From assembly GCA_002347815.1 (NCBI GenBank), contig DDXV01000046.1, forward strand, positions 1 through 21,100: 21,100 nucleotides of DNA, in the 5' to 3' direction. The notes beneath the pieces are model-generated. The model was not told where the DNA came from and did no database searches. It was given only the letters and a program-made list of their open reading frames with translations. This DNA is from Syntrophaceae bacterium UBA2251. Lineage in GTDB: Bacteria > Desulfobacterota > Syntrophia > Syntrophales > UBA2251. Shown in pieces: positions 1-6,317 of the stretch. The position numbers and the translations under genes were made by a program. The number at the start of each line of letters is the position of its first letter. Positions within the stretch are counted from its first letter, which is position 1.

Positions 1-117
1 TCAGTTTTCAGTTACCACAATCACACAACGGCGAACCGCCGGGCGTCAATCTCCGCGCATGTACGCCGTGACGGCGGGAAGATACGGGCAGGAAAACGGT
101 TGGCGGAACGTTCAGGC

Positions 118-146
118 AAAAAAAAGGGGGGCAGATTCGCCCCCCT
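118..146 (-). terminator. Rho-independent terminator of the IHF/HU-like gene
   Basis: A perfect 7-bp G/C stem (126-132 with 139-145) closes a 6-base loop. On the minus strand it is followed directly by eight T residues (positions 125 down to 118). It lies about 50 bases downstream of the IHF-like gene's stop codon and is oriented to end that transcript. The G-rich stem plus uninterrupted U tract makes this a strong intrinsic terminator. Confidence 0.9.
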
Positions 147-196
147 GTCCACCCGCCCGGGCCGGAACAACAAGCGTTCCCCGCCCGGCGAAGCCG

Positions 197-478
197 CTAT
201 TTCCCCTTGTCGACCCGTTCCTTCAATTCCTTCCCGACCTTGAAGAAGGGGAGCCGCTTGGGTTCCACCTTGATGTTCCGGCCGGTCTTCGGGTTCCGTC
301 CCGTGTAGGCCCCGTACTCCCGAACCATGAAGCTGCCGAACCCACGGATCTCGATCCTGCCGTTTTTCTTCAACTCTGCGGCGAACCCCTTGAAAACGAG
401 ATTGACGACGTCAATCGCCTTTTTCTCCGTCAGGTTCTCTTTCCTGCTCAGCGCCTCGATCAGTCCGGATTTATTCAT
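197..478 (-). CDS. HU/IHF family DNA-bending protein (IHF beta-like)
   Basis: A 93-residue nucleoid-associated protein of the HU/IHF family, which works as a homo- or heterodimer that binds and sharply bends DNA. The whole family fold is present: N-terminal dimerisation helices, the core RIEIRGFGSF (very close to IHF beta), then the DNA-binding arm with GRNPKTG, where a proline intercalates in family members. The ATG at 478 is chosen over an in-frame start ten codons upstream because GAGGAGG sits 5 bases before it and because family members begin with a short M-[NT]-K-S segment. A separate promoter at 576-603 and a terminator at 118-146 suggest a monocistronic unit. The IHF-beta assignment over plain HU rests on the core motif; an alpha partner is not in the window. 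A second family member lies at 3916-4188. Confidence 0.93.
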   Translation of the reverse strand: MNKSGLIEALSRKENLTEKKAIDVVNLVFKGFAAELKKNGRIEIRGFGSFMVREYGAYTGRNPKTGRNIKVEPKRLPFFKVGKELKERVDKGK

Positions 479-575
479 GATGGCCTCCTCAAATGGCTTG
501 ATCCACACGCCTCAGATTCGTTCAGGGACAGGGCGGTTTATGAATAACACGATAATTTGCTTTCGTTTTCGGCGA

Positions 576-603
576 CTATTATTTATTTTTCATCGATTGT
601 CAA
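576..603 (-). promoter_or_regulatory. Sigma70-type promoter for the IHF/HU-like gene
   Basis: On the minus strand a consensus -35 TTGACA (598-603) is separated by 16 bases from a -10 TAATAG (576-581). The surrounding sequence is clearly A/T-rich compared with its GC-rich setting, as expected for a promoter. Transcription would start near 570 and give a leader of about 90 bases before the ATG at 478. The promoter lies just after the stop codon of the pseudouridine synthase gene (627), so the IHF-like gene need not depend on the upstream operon. Confidence 0.7.
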
Positions 604-626
604 GACAAATTTTAAGAATTCTTCCA

Positions 627-1349
627 TTAAAACCGCGATGATAGTAAACGCTCGACCTCCCGGGAAGTCAGCGGACGGATCTCTCCCTCCTTCAGCGTCC
701 CGAGCTTCAGACCGCCGACGGCGGTCCGCACGAGCCGCGCCACGCGGTAGCCCAACGCCTCCAGGGCACGCCGGATCACGCGATTCCGCCCTTCCGCGAG
801 GGTCAGGGTCAGCCAGGTGCTCCGGTCGTTGACCTTGTCCAGACTGACCTCCCGCGGCTGGAACGGTCCGTCCGCCAGGTTCACGCCCCCCCGGAGGGCC
901 GCGAGATCCCGGGCGGGCATCCGCCCCTGGACCTTGACCCGGTAGGTTTTGGTGATACGGTAGCGGGGGTGGCTCAGGCGCTGGGAAAATTCCCCGTCGT
1001 TGGTGAACAGCAGCAGGCCTTCCGTCTCGTAATCCAGACGGCCCACGGGAAACACCCGTTCGGTCACGCCCGTCAGGAGATCGCCGACGGTCGGCCGCCC
1101 CTCGGGATCGCGCAGGGTCGTCACGTAACCCCGCGGCTTGTTCATGAGGAGGTAGAGCCGTTCCTCGCCCGGGAGGATCTGGCGTCCGTCCACGCGGATC
1201 TCGTCCCGGGCCGCGTCCGCTTTCGTTCCCGGCTGGCGGATGACGGCGCCGTTGACCTGCACCCGCCCCAGCCGGATCATCTCTTCAGCCTGGCGCCGGG
1301 AGGCCACGCCGGCGCGGGCAAGAATCTTCTGGAGACGTTCGGGGTTCAC
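627..1349 (-). CDS. rluB: 23S rRNA/large-subunit pseudouridine synthase, RluB/RsuA family
   Basis: A 240-residue pseudouridine synthase of the RsuA/RluB/RluE/RluF family, which isomerises a specific uridine in ribosomal RNA. An S4 RNA-binding domain covers about residues 1-60 (RLQKILARAGVASRRQAEEM). The catalytic domain contains GRLDYETEGLLL, whose Asp is the catalytic residue of this family, and a C-terminal EGRNRVIRRALEALGY element typical of the group. The GTG at 1349 is chosen because it makes a 4-base GTGA overlap with the scpB stop and places the S4 domain at the N terminus. The reading frame runs much further upstream, but only antisense to scpB. It is the last gene of the trpS-scpA-scpB-rluB cluster, and next to scpB this family member is usually RluB. 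Exact target uridine is not proven. Confidence 0.93.
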   Translation of the reverse strand: MNPERLQKILARAGVASRRQAEEMIRLGRVQVNGAVIRQPGTKADAARDEIRVDGRQILPGEERLYLLMNKPRGYVTTLRDPEGRPTVGDLLTGVTERVFPVGRLDYETEGLLLFTNDGEFSQRLSHPRYRITKTYRVKVQGRMPARDLAALRGGVNLADGPFQPREVSLDKVNDRSTWLTLTLAEGRNRVIRRALEALGYRVARLVRTAVGGLKLGTLKEGEIRPLTSREVERLLSSRF

Positions 1350-1867
1350 GACTGGATGTCCTTGAGTTCCGTGAGGGTGGGCAGCTCCGTCAAGTCCTTG
1401 AGCTGAAAGACCTCGAGAAAGCGTTTCGTCGTCCCGTAGAGAATCGGCCGGCCGGGAACGTCCTTGCGCCCCACCATCCTCACCAGGTGCTTTTCGAGCA
1501 GGCCCTTGAGCGTCCCCCCCACATCCACCCCGCGAACGCGGTCGATGTCCGCCTTGACGACCGGCTGCCGGTAGGCGACCACCGCCAGGGTTTCCAGGGC
1601 CGCCGGAGAGAGCATCTGCGGCCGCCCGGCCTTGAGCTTCCGCACCCAGGGGGCCAGATCGGGGCGGCTGTAGAACTGCCAGCCGCCGGCGATTTCGCAC
1701 AGGCCGAAGCCGCCCCCGCGCGCCTCGTGGTGTTCCGCCAGGGTTTTGAGAAGACCCAGGATGCCCTGCCGGTCGTACTGGGGCAGGATTTCGCGCATCC
1801 GTTCGACCGTCAGCGGCGTTTCGGAGGAAAAAATCAGGGCATCGAGAATGGCGAGATCTTCTTCCAC
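1346..1867 (-). CDS. scpB: Segregation and condensation protein ScpB
   Basis: ScpB, the winged-helix kite subunit that dimerises and joins ScpA and SMC in the bacterial condensin complex for chromosome compaction and segregation. The protein has the usual small size (about 173 residues) and family motifs: an N-terminal IL-DALIFSSETPLT segment, the SPAALETLAVVAYRQPV helix and the DVPGRPILYGTTKRFLEVFQL wing region. Two GTG starts are possible. The one at 1867 is preferred because GGAGG (1875-1879) lies 7 bases upstream. The one at 1873 would abut the Shine-Dalgarno but would overlap the scpA stop by 4 bases. Its own stop overlaps the GTG start of rluB, so the two are probably translationally coupled. 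Confidence 0.94.
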   Translation of the reverse strand: MEEDLAILDALIFSSETPLTVERMREILPQYDRQGILGLLKTLAEHHEARGGGFGLCEIAGGWQFYSRPDLAPWVRKLKAGRPQMLSPAALETLAVVAYRQPVVKADIDRVRGVDVGGTLKGLLEKHLVRMVGRKDVPGRPILYGTTKRFLEVFQLKDLTELPTLTELKDIQS

Positions 1868-1869
1868 GG

Positions 1870-2598
1870 TCACTCCTCCCCGACGATAAAGATGCGGATG
1901 GCGGCGAACGACGCGGCCTGATAGACGCGGATCATCCGGAGCTTCATCAGCTCGAGAACCGCCAGGAACGTGTACACGATCCGCTGCCGGGTGATCTGTT
2001 CGTCCATAAGTTCCGCAAACGTCATGTCCCGCTTCAGGGCGAGACAGTCCATGATTTCGTTGATGCGATCCGCCAGCGAGATCCGCTCCAGATCGATTTC
2101 CATCAGGTCGGCTTGATCGAGCTGGGCGAGCATCCGCTGGAAGGCCTCCACGAGGGTGAAGATGTCGGCCTCGATGGGCGTCTCTTCGCCGCGCTCCTCC
2201 GGCGGTGCTTCCGGCGGCGCACCGCGTTTGAAGACATCCCGATCGAGGAGGGTCCGGCGGTCGAGCTGGAGCGCCGCCTCCTTGAAGGCCTGGTATTCGA
2301 GCAACTGCTGCACCAGCTCCGCCCTCGGATCCCCCGTCTCGTCCTCTGCGCCCCCGTCCTCCTGCTCCGGCGCCGGCAGGAGCAGTCTGGACTTGATGTG
2401 CAGGAGCGTGGCGGCCAGGACGAGGTATTCCCCCGCCAGATCGAGATTCAGGGCCTTCATCAGGTCGAGATACTCCAGATACTGACGGGTGATCAGGGCA
2501 ATGGGAATGTTGTAGATATCGATCTCGTTCTTCCGGATCAGATAGAGCAGCAGATCCAGCGGCCCCTCGAAGACGTCGAGCTTGATTTCATAGGACAT
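1870..2598 (-). CDS. scpA: Segregation and condensation protein ScpA
   Basis: ScpA, the kleisin subunit that bridges the two heads of the SMC dimer in condensin. The 242-residue protein starts with the family hallmark FEGPLDLLLYLIRKNEIDIYNIPI and continues with AGEYLVLAATLLHIKSRLLLP. After an acidic, variable linker (about residues 95-140, rich in E and D) comes the C-terminal winged helix. The last residues (SFAAIRIFIVGEE) are less typical but the length is normal. The ATG at 2598 lies two bases after the trpS stop codon and the gene runs to within a few bases of scpB, so it sits in the middle of one transcript. No strong Shine-Dalgarno is seen, which fits translational coupling to trpS. Confidence 0.94.
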   Translation of the reverse strand: MSYEIKLDVFEGPLDLLLYLIRKNEIDIYNIPIALITRQYLEYLDLMKALNLDLAGEYLVLAATLLHIKSRLLLPAPEQEDGGAEDETGDPRAELVQQLLEYQAFKEAALQLDRRTLLDRDVFKRGAPPEAPPEERGEETPIEADIFTLVEAFQRMLAQLDQADLMEIDLERISLADRINEIMDCLALKRDMTFAELMDEQITRQRIVYTFLAVLELMKLRMIRVYQAASFAAIRIFIVGEE

Positions 2599-2600
2599 GA

Positions 2601-3590
2601 TCAGATCTTCACGGCTTCCCGGACTTCCTCCAGGGTCTGCCGGGCGATCGCGGCGGCCCGGAGATTTCCCTCCCGAATGATGTCCGTCACTTCATGGAGA
2701 TGCTGCCGATAATAATCCTGTCGCTCGTGGATCGGTTGAAGACCCTCGGCGATCCGCTCCCCCAGGCGGCGTTTGCACTCGGTGCAGCCGATCCCCGCCC
2801 GGCGGCAGTCGACGGCGATCTCGTCCACCTCGGCCGCACCGTTGTACAACCCGTGCAGGGAAAAGACGTTGCACAGCTCCGGACGCCCCGGGTCGCACTT
2901 GCGCATCCGCTGCGGATCGGTGAACATGGCGTTGACCTTCTTCGTGAGCACGTCGCCGCGGTCGCTCATGTAGATCGCGTTCTCGTAGGACTTGCTCATC
3001 TTGCGGCCGTCGATGCCGAGGAGTTTGGGGACGTCCGCGAGCAGCGGCTCGGGGATGGGGAAAAGCTCGCGGTACAGGAAATTGAAACGCCGGGCGATCT
3101 CCCGGGTCAGTTCCACGTGGGGGAGCTGATCGACGCCCACCGGCACGCCGCAGGCCTTGTACATGATGATGTCGGCCGCCTGGAGGACCGGGTAGCCGAG
3201 GAATCCGAACGTGGACAGGTCCTTTCCGGCCAGCTCGGCCTTCATTTCCTTGTAGGTCGGATTCCGCTCGAGCCAGGGGAGCGGGGTGATCATGGCGAGG
3301 ATCAGGAACAGTTCGGCATGCTCCTTGACCGCGGATTGAACGAAGAGCGTGCTTCTGGCGGGATCCAGCCCGGCGCTCAGCCAGTCGATGAACATGTCCA
3401 GCGTGTTCGCCCGGATCGAATCCGTCCGGTCATAGTCGCTCGTCAAGGCGTGCCAGTCGGCGACGAAATAGAAGCACTCGTACGTGCCCGCCTCCTGCAG
3501 GTCCACCCAGTTTTTCAGGGCGCCGTGCAGATTTCCAAGGTGCAGCCGGCCCGTCGGCCGCATCCCGCTCAAGATTCTCTTGCCCGCCAA
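2601..3590 (-). CDS. trpS: Tryptophanyl-tRNA synthetase with a probable iron-sulfur motif
   Basis: Class I aminoacyl-tRNA synthetase charging tRNA-Trp with tryptophan. The 329-residue product has the HIGH-type element GRLHLGN (14-20) and the KMSKS loop (197-201), plus the tryptophan-pocket segment around DQLPHVELTREIARRFN. The TTG at 3590 is taken as the start: GGGGAGG lies 9 bases upstream and the product then begins MAGKRILSGMRPTG, the normal TrpRS N terminus. The frame stays open upstream, but that part has no TrpRS similarity. Cysteines 240, 262, 269 and 272 form C-x21-C-x6-C-x2-C, almost the pattern that binds [4Fe-4S] in Thermotoga maritima TrpRS. It is the first gene of the trpS-scpA-scpB-rluB cluster. 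Confidence 0.95.
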   Translation of the reverse strand: MAGKRILSGMRPTGRLHLGNLHGALKNWVDLQEAGTYECFYFVADWHALTSDYDRTDSIRANTLDMFIDWLSAGLDPARSTLFVQSAVKEHAELFLILAMITPLPWLERNPTYKEMKAELAGKDLSTFGFLGYPVLQAADIIMYKACGVPVGVDQLPHVELTREIARRFNFLYRELFPIPEPLLADVPKLLGIDGRKMSKSYENAIYMSDRGDVLTKKVNAMFTDPQRMRKCDPGRPELCNVFSLHGLYNGAAEVDEIAVDCRRAGIGCTECKRRLGERIAEGLQPIHERQDYYRQHLHEVTDIIREGNLRAAAIARQTLEEVREAVKI

Positions 3591-3827
3591 AACGATTGTC
3601 CTCCCCTTTCCGGCACGGATGCCGACAGATCCCGGCTCGAGCTGCAAATCGTGATCCCGGCCCCGCGGATGGGAGATTGTCCCGGATCCGTGCATCCTCG
3701 AATCGGGCGCAGCCGGGGAAAAGGTTTGGGCGCGTTCACGCGCTTCGCCCCGGCGGTGCGGAGAAGAGACCCGGGGCCGAAAAATTGTGTGGGCGCCGAT
3801 CCCGATTCCCGCGCACTGCCGTGGCGA

Positions 3828-3856
3828 CCTATAACAGAAGGTCAACGAAAAAACAA
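3828..3856 (-). promoter_or_regulatory. trpS: Candidate promoter of the trpS operon
   Basis: On the minus strand TTGTTT (3851-3856) is followed after 17 bases by TATAGG (3828-3833). The -35 overlaps the HU terminator stem, so the two functions would share sequence. The match to consensus is moderate and nothing else in the 325-base gap looks better, so this is tentative. Confidence 0.3.
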
Positions 3857-3881
3857 GGCCTTCGGGATCTCCCGAAGGCCT
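3848..3881 (-). terminator. Rho-independent terminator of the HU gene
   Basis: A perfect 11-bp inverted repeat (3856-3866 with 3871-3881) closes a 4-base loop. On the minus strand it is followed by TTGTTTTTT (3856 down to 3848). It begins about 35 bases after the HU stop codon. The T tract is only on the minus-strand side, so it ends the HU transcript. Confidence 0.9.
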
Positions 3882-3915
3882 CGTCGCGTCCAGCCTGATG
3901 CCTGTTTGGGGGGTC

Positions 3916-4188
3916 TTATTTCACCTTGTCTCCGAGGGCCTTGCCCGCCTTGAACTTCACGACCTTCTTGGCGGCGATCTTGATGGTTTTACCCGTCTGG
4001 GGGTTCCTTCCCTCTCTGGCCTTCCTCTTGACGACCGAGAAGGTCCCAAAGCCGACCAATCCGATTTTCCCGTTCTTTTTGAGCTCCTTGGCCACCGCCG
4101 CCACGTACGCATCCAATGCCTTCGCCGCCGCCGCCTTGGTGATGTCCGCCTCCCCCGCGATTACCCCGATCAATTCTGCCTTCGTCAT
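3916..4188 (-). CDS. hup: DNA-binding protein HU
   Basis: A 90-residue HU-type histone-like protein that coats and bends DNA and helps organise the nucleoid. It is full length: an MTKAELIGVIA start, an alanine-rich dimerisation helix, the GLVGFGTFSV core and the beta-arm GRNPQTGKTI with the intercalating proline, ending in FKAGKALGDKVK. The ATG at 4188 is preceded by purine-rich GGGGGACAGGAAAG. It has its own strong terminator. The nearest upstream gene, mltA, ends 238 bases away, so it probably forms a single-gene unit. The core GLVGFGTF is HU-like, whereas the gene at 197-478 has the IHF-like IEIRGFGSF, so the two are distinct paralogues. Confidence 0.95.
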   Translation of the reverse strand: MTKAELIGVIAGEADITKAAAAKALDAYVAAVAKELKKNGKIGLVGFGTFSVVKRKAREGRNPQTGKTIKIAAKKVVKFKAGKALGDKVK

Positions 4189-4426
4189 TCTTTCCTGTCC
4201 CCCTTTCTCGATTGATGGTTAAAATGTCCGCCACCCGTCCGTGGCTTGAAGAATCATGGGCCCTTCATGCCGCCTGCCGCGTCAAAACCTCTGAAAACAT
4301 GCGTTTGGCGATTGTAAAATCCGGAAGCTGCGTGTTCATGGGCACTTCCTGATCAGCCCCGTAACACAATCAAAATAAACACGCAAGGAAAAATGTATGC
4401 AAAAGAATCCTTTTCAACGATTTTTT
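4189..4426. other. Intergenic region between mltA and HU
   Basis: This 238-base gap is more A/T-rich than its surroundings and should hold the HU promoter. No -35/-10 pair stood out clearly. TTGCAT and TTTATT about 17 bases apart (near 4360-4400, minus strand) are a weak possibility. No terminator with a proper stem and T tract was found just after mltA. Confidence 0.4.
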
Positions 4427-5803
4427 TCACGCGCCCCGGTCGTCCTTCAGGATCAGCAGGTAAAGCTCCCCTGCCTCCTTCATACTCCCGGCCGTCCGCC
4501 CGGCCTCGGGGCCGGTCCCGCAGAACAGATCGGCTTTCCCGGGCCCCTTGAAAACGCCCCCCGTGTCCTGGACGAGGACGAACCGGTTCAGGGGCTCCCA
4601 GACGATCCCGATCCCACCCTCCTCGAAGCGCGGCTTTCTCGCCTTGAGAAAGGCCAGGGCGCCGCGCGGAAAGAGCTCCAGGTCCACCGCAATGGATCGT
4701 CCGTCCGTCACGGGGAACCCGAGCGCTCCCAACGGCCCGTCCTCCACCCGCCGGAAGAAGACGTAGCTTTCGTTGTGGCTCATGATGTCCCCCGCCTCTT
4801 CGGGATGGGCGCGCAGGTAGTCGATGATACCCTGATGGGACATCTCGGAAGCGGATATCTTTCCCTCGTCGAAGAGAAATTTGGCCAGGCCGCGGAAGGG
4901 CCAGCCGTTTTTCTGCGCGTAGTTGACGCGGACCGTTCCCCCATCGGGCAGACGGATGATCCCCGAACCCTGTACATGCAGGAAGAACAGCTCGACCGGA
5001 TCGTCCACCCAGGCGATCTCGAGGTTGCGGCCGGCCAGAACGCCGCCCTGGTCGATCTCGGAACGCCGGTAATGGGGAACGACCTCGCCGTTCTTCAGGC
5101 GTCCGACGAGACGCTCGTTTCCGAACCGTTCCCGGAAAAGGCCGAGGTTGACGGTCACCGTGTCCTCCGGCGTCCGGTACAGGGGATAGCGGAACCGCTC
5201 CGTCCGCTTGAGCGCCCCCGTCAGGATCGGCTCATAATACCCCGTCACCGTCACCCGCCCCTGATCGTCGGACCCCACGGAGCGGTAAAAATCGAAGCGC
5301 TCGCGGACCGCGAGCCATTTGTCTTCCGGCGCCCCGTCGCCGTTCAGGATGTCGAGAAACGCCGCCAGGGACGCCTTCATGTCCGCAACGCCGCGGATGC
5401 GGTCCCCGAACCGGTAGACGGTCCCGGCGGATGCCCGGTCGTAATAGGCGAGGCTTTTCTCCACCGCGCGGCGGAGCGTCGCGGGATCGGCGTCATCGGT
5501 CAGGGCGGGGATCCCGGCCGGATCGACCCGAACGAAGGCCGAGGCTGCCGGTGTCGTCTCTGGTTCGAGGGTTCGGCCCGTCTCGCCCGCGGCGCTGACT
5601 TCGGTCCCCGCCCGGGCCGTTCCGCCCGCGGCGACCGGCTTCGTCACCCGCGGGGCGGGCCGAACCACGGCCGGCGCTTCCTTGCGCACCCGAGGCACCG
5701 CTTTGACCGGAGTCCCGGCACAGCCGGCGGCCAGAAGCAGTAAGGCCGCGATCACCCAAAGCAGGCGTTTCATCCATCCGGTATCATCGCGGCGTTTCTT
5801 CAT
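4427..5803 (-). CDS. mltA: Membrane-bound lytic murein transglycosylase A (MltA family lipoprotein)
   Basis: A peptidoglycan-cleaving lytic transglycosylase that leaves 1,6-anhydro-muramyl ends and probably acts at the outer membrane. With the ATG at 5803 the product is 458 residues. It starts with a charged N terminus and a hydrophobic stretch ending in the lipobox AAGC (Cys28), so it is probably lipidated. A Pro/Ala-rich linker (about 29-90) follows. The MltA barrel domain has VTGYYEP and the region up to VNYAQKNGWPF. The C-terminal 3D domain carries the conserved aspartates in QDTGG (Asp413) and KADLFCG (Asp425). The start forms an ATGA overlap with the stop of the acetyltransferase gene; an alternative ATG at 5773 would shorten the signal peptide. 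Last gene of the nadK-recN-GNAT-mltA cluster. Confidence 0.92.
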   Translation of the reverse strand: MKKRRDDTGWMKRLLWVIAALLLLAAGCAGTPVKAVPRVRKEAPAVVRPAPRVTKPVAAGGTARAGTEVSAAGETGRTLEPETTPAASAFVRVDPAGIPALTDDADPATLRRAVEKSLAYYDRASAGTVYRFGDRIRGVADMKASLAAFLDILNGDGAPEDKWLAVRERFDFYRSVGSDDQGRVTVTGYYEPILTGALKRTERFRYPLYRTPEDTVTVNLGLFRERFGNERLVGRLKNGEVVPHYRRSEIDQGGVLAGRNLEIAWVDDPVELFFLHVQGSGIIRLPDGGTVRVNYAQKNGWPFRGLAKFLFDEGKISASEMSHQGIIDYLRAHPEEAGDIMSHNESYVFFRRVEDGPLGALGFPVTDGRSIAVDLELFPRGALAFLKARKPRFEEGGIGIVWEPLNRFVLVQDTGGVFKGPGKADLFCGTGPEAGRTAGSMKEAGELYLLILKDDRGA

Positions 5804-6258
5804 AGCTCCACGATCATCGCCACTTCGTCGCAGTAGTCGGGATACTTGGGGCAGCGGAAGCAGTCCGTCCATATCTTCTCGGAAAGCGTCGAGCGCGAGA
5901 CCTCCTTGAATCCCACCCGGGCGAAGAAGTCCTGCTCGTACGTCAGGGTGAAAATCCGGTAAAGCTCCAGCGTGATGGCTTCGGAAATGCAGGCCTCGAC
6001 GAGCTTCCGGGCGACGCCCTGACGGCGGTGCGTCTCCTCGACGTAGAGCGAACGAATTTCGGCCAGGTTCTCCCAGATGATGTTCATCGCGCAGATGCCC
6101 GTGATGGCCTTTTCTTCCTCGTCCCAGTGGACGAAGAAATCTCTCAGGCTCCCGTAGATGTCCATGAGCGACCGGGGAAGCATCTCCCCCTTTCCCGCCG
6201 ACTCGTTGATCATCCGGTGGAGGGTCCTGACATCGCCAATCCTCGCCTTTCGGAGCAT
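5800..6258 (-). CDS. GNAT N-acetyltransferase, short ArgA-like (N-acetylglutamate synthase type)
   Basis: A 152-residue GNAT-fold acetyltransferase. The acetyl-CoA pyrophosphate-binding motif is visible as RRQGVARKL (about 78-86), preceded by the conserved strand IRSLYVEETH. The C-terminal WTDCFRCPKYPDYCDEVAM element, with three cysteines, is characteristic of the stand-alone short proteins annotated as amino-acid N-acetyltransferase or N-acetylglutamate synthase in Deltaproteobacteria and relatives. Such an enzyme would make N-acetylglutamate for arginine biosynthesis, but no other arginine gene is nearby, so the substrate remains inferred. The ATG at 6258 follows a purine-rich AAGGGGAAGG. 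It lies about 60 bases after recN, and its stop overlaps the mltA start, so all three are probably co-transcribed. Confidence 0.85.
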   Translation of the reverse strand: MLRKARIGDVRTLHRMINESAGKGEMLPRSLMDIYGSLRDFFVHWDEEEKAITGICAMNIIWENLAEIRSLYVEETHRRQGVARKLVEACISEAITLELYRIFTLTYEQDFFARVGFKEVSRSTLSEKIWTDCFRCPKYPDYCDEVAMIVEL

Positions 6259-6317
6259 GGCCTTCCCCTTTCCCGCTTCCGTATTGACCGGGCGCGCGGC
6301 GCACCCGCCCCGGGGCC

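Larger units (their letters stand above)
3591..3915. other. Gap upstream of trpS: HU terminator and long leader, no gene
   Basis: About 325 bases separate the HU gene from the trpS start. The HU-proximal end holds the HU terminator (3848-3881). The rest has no credible gene: an upstream extension of the trpS frame exists but is arginine/proline-rich and lacks any domain. If the candidate promoter at 3828-3856 is used, trpS would have a leader of about 230 bases. I found no convincing leader peptide with tandem Trp codons and no antiterminator pair by eye. Confidence 0.5.

Noticed and set aside
59..547. Plus-strand open frame over the IHF-like gene
   Set aside because: Antisense to a certain HU/IHF gene and its terminator; no domain or ribosome binding site.
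601..630. AAGAATTCTT palindrome after rluB, considered as a terminator
   Set aside because: It is a short A/T-rich palindrome with no loop and no proper T tract, and it abuts the promoter of the next gene.
2694..3953. 419-codon plus-strand open frame antisense to trpS
   Set aside because: The minus strand encodes an unmistakable TrpRS in the same place. The plus-strand translation has no known motif or ribosome binding site.
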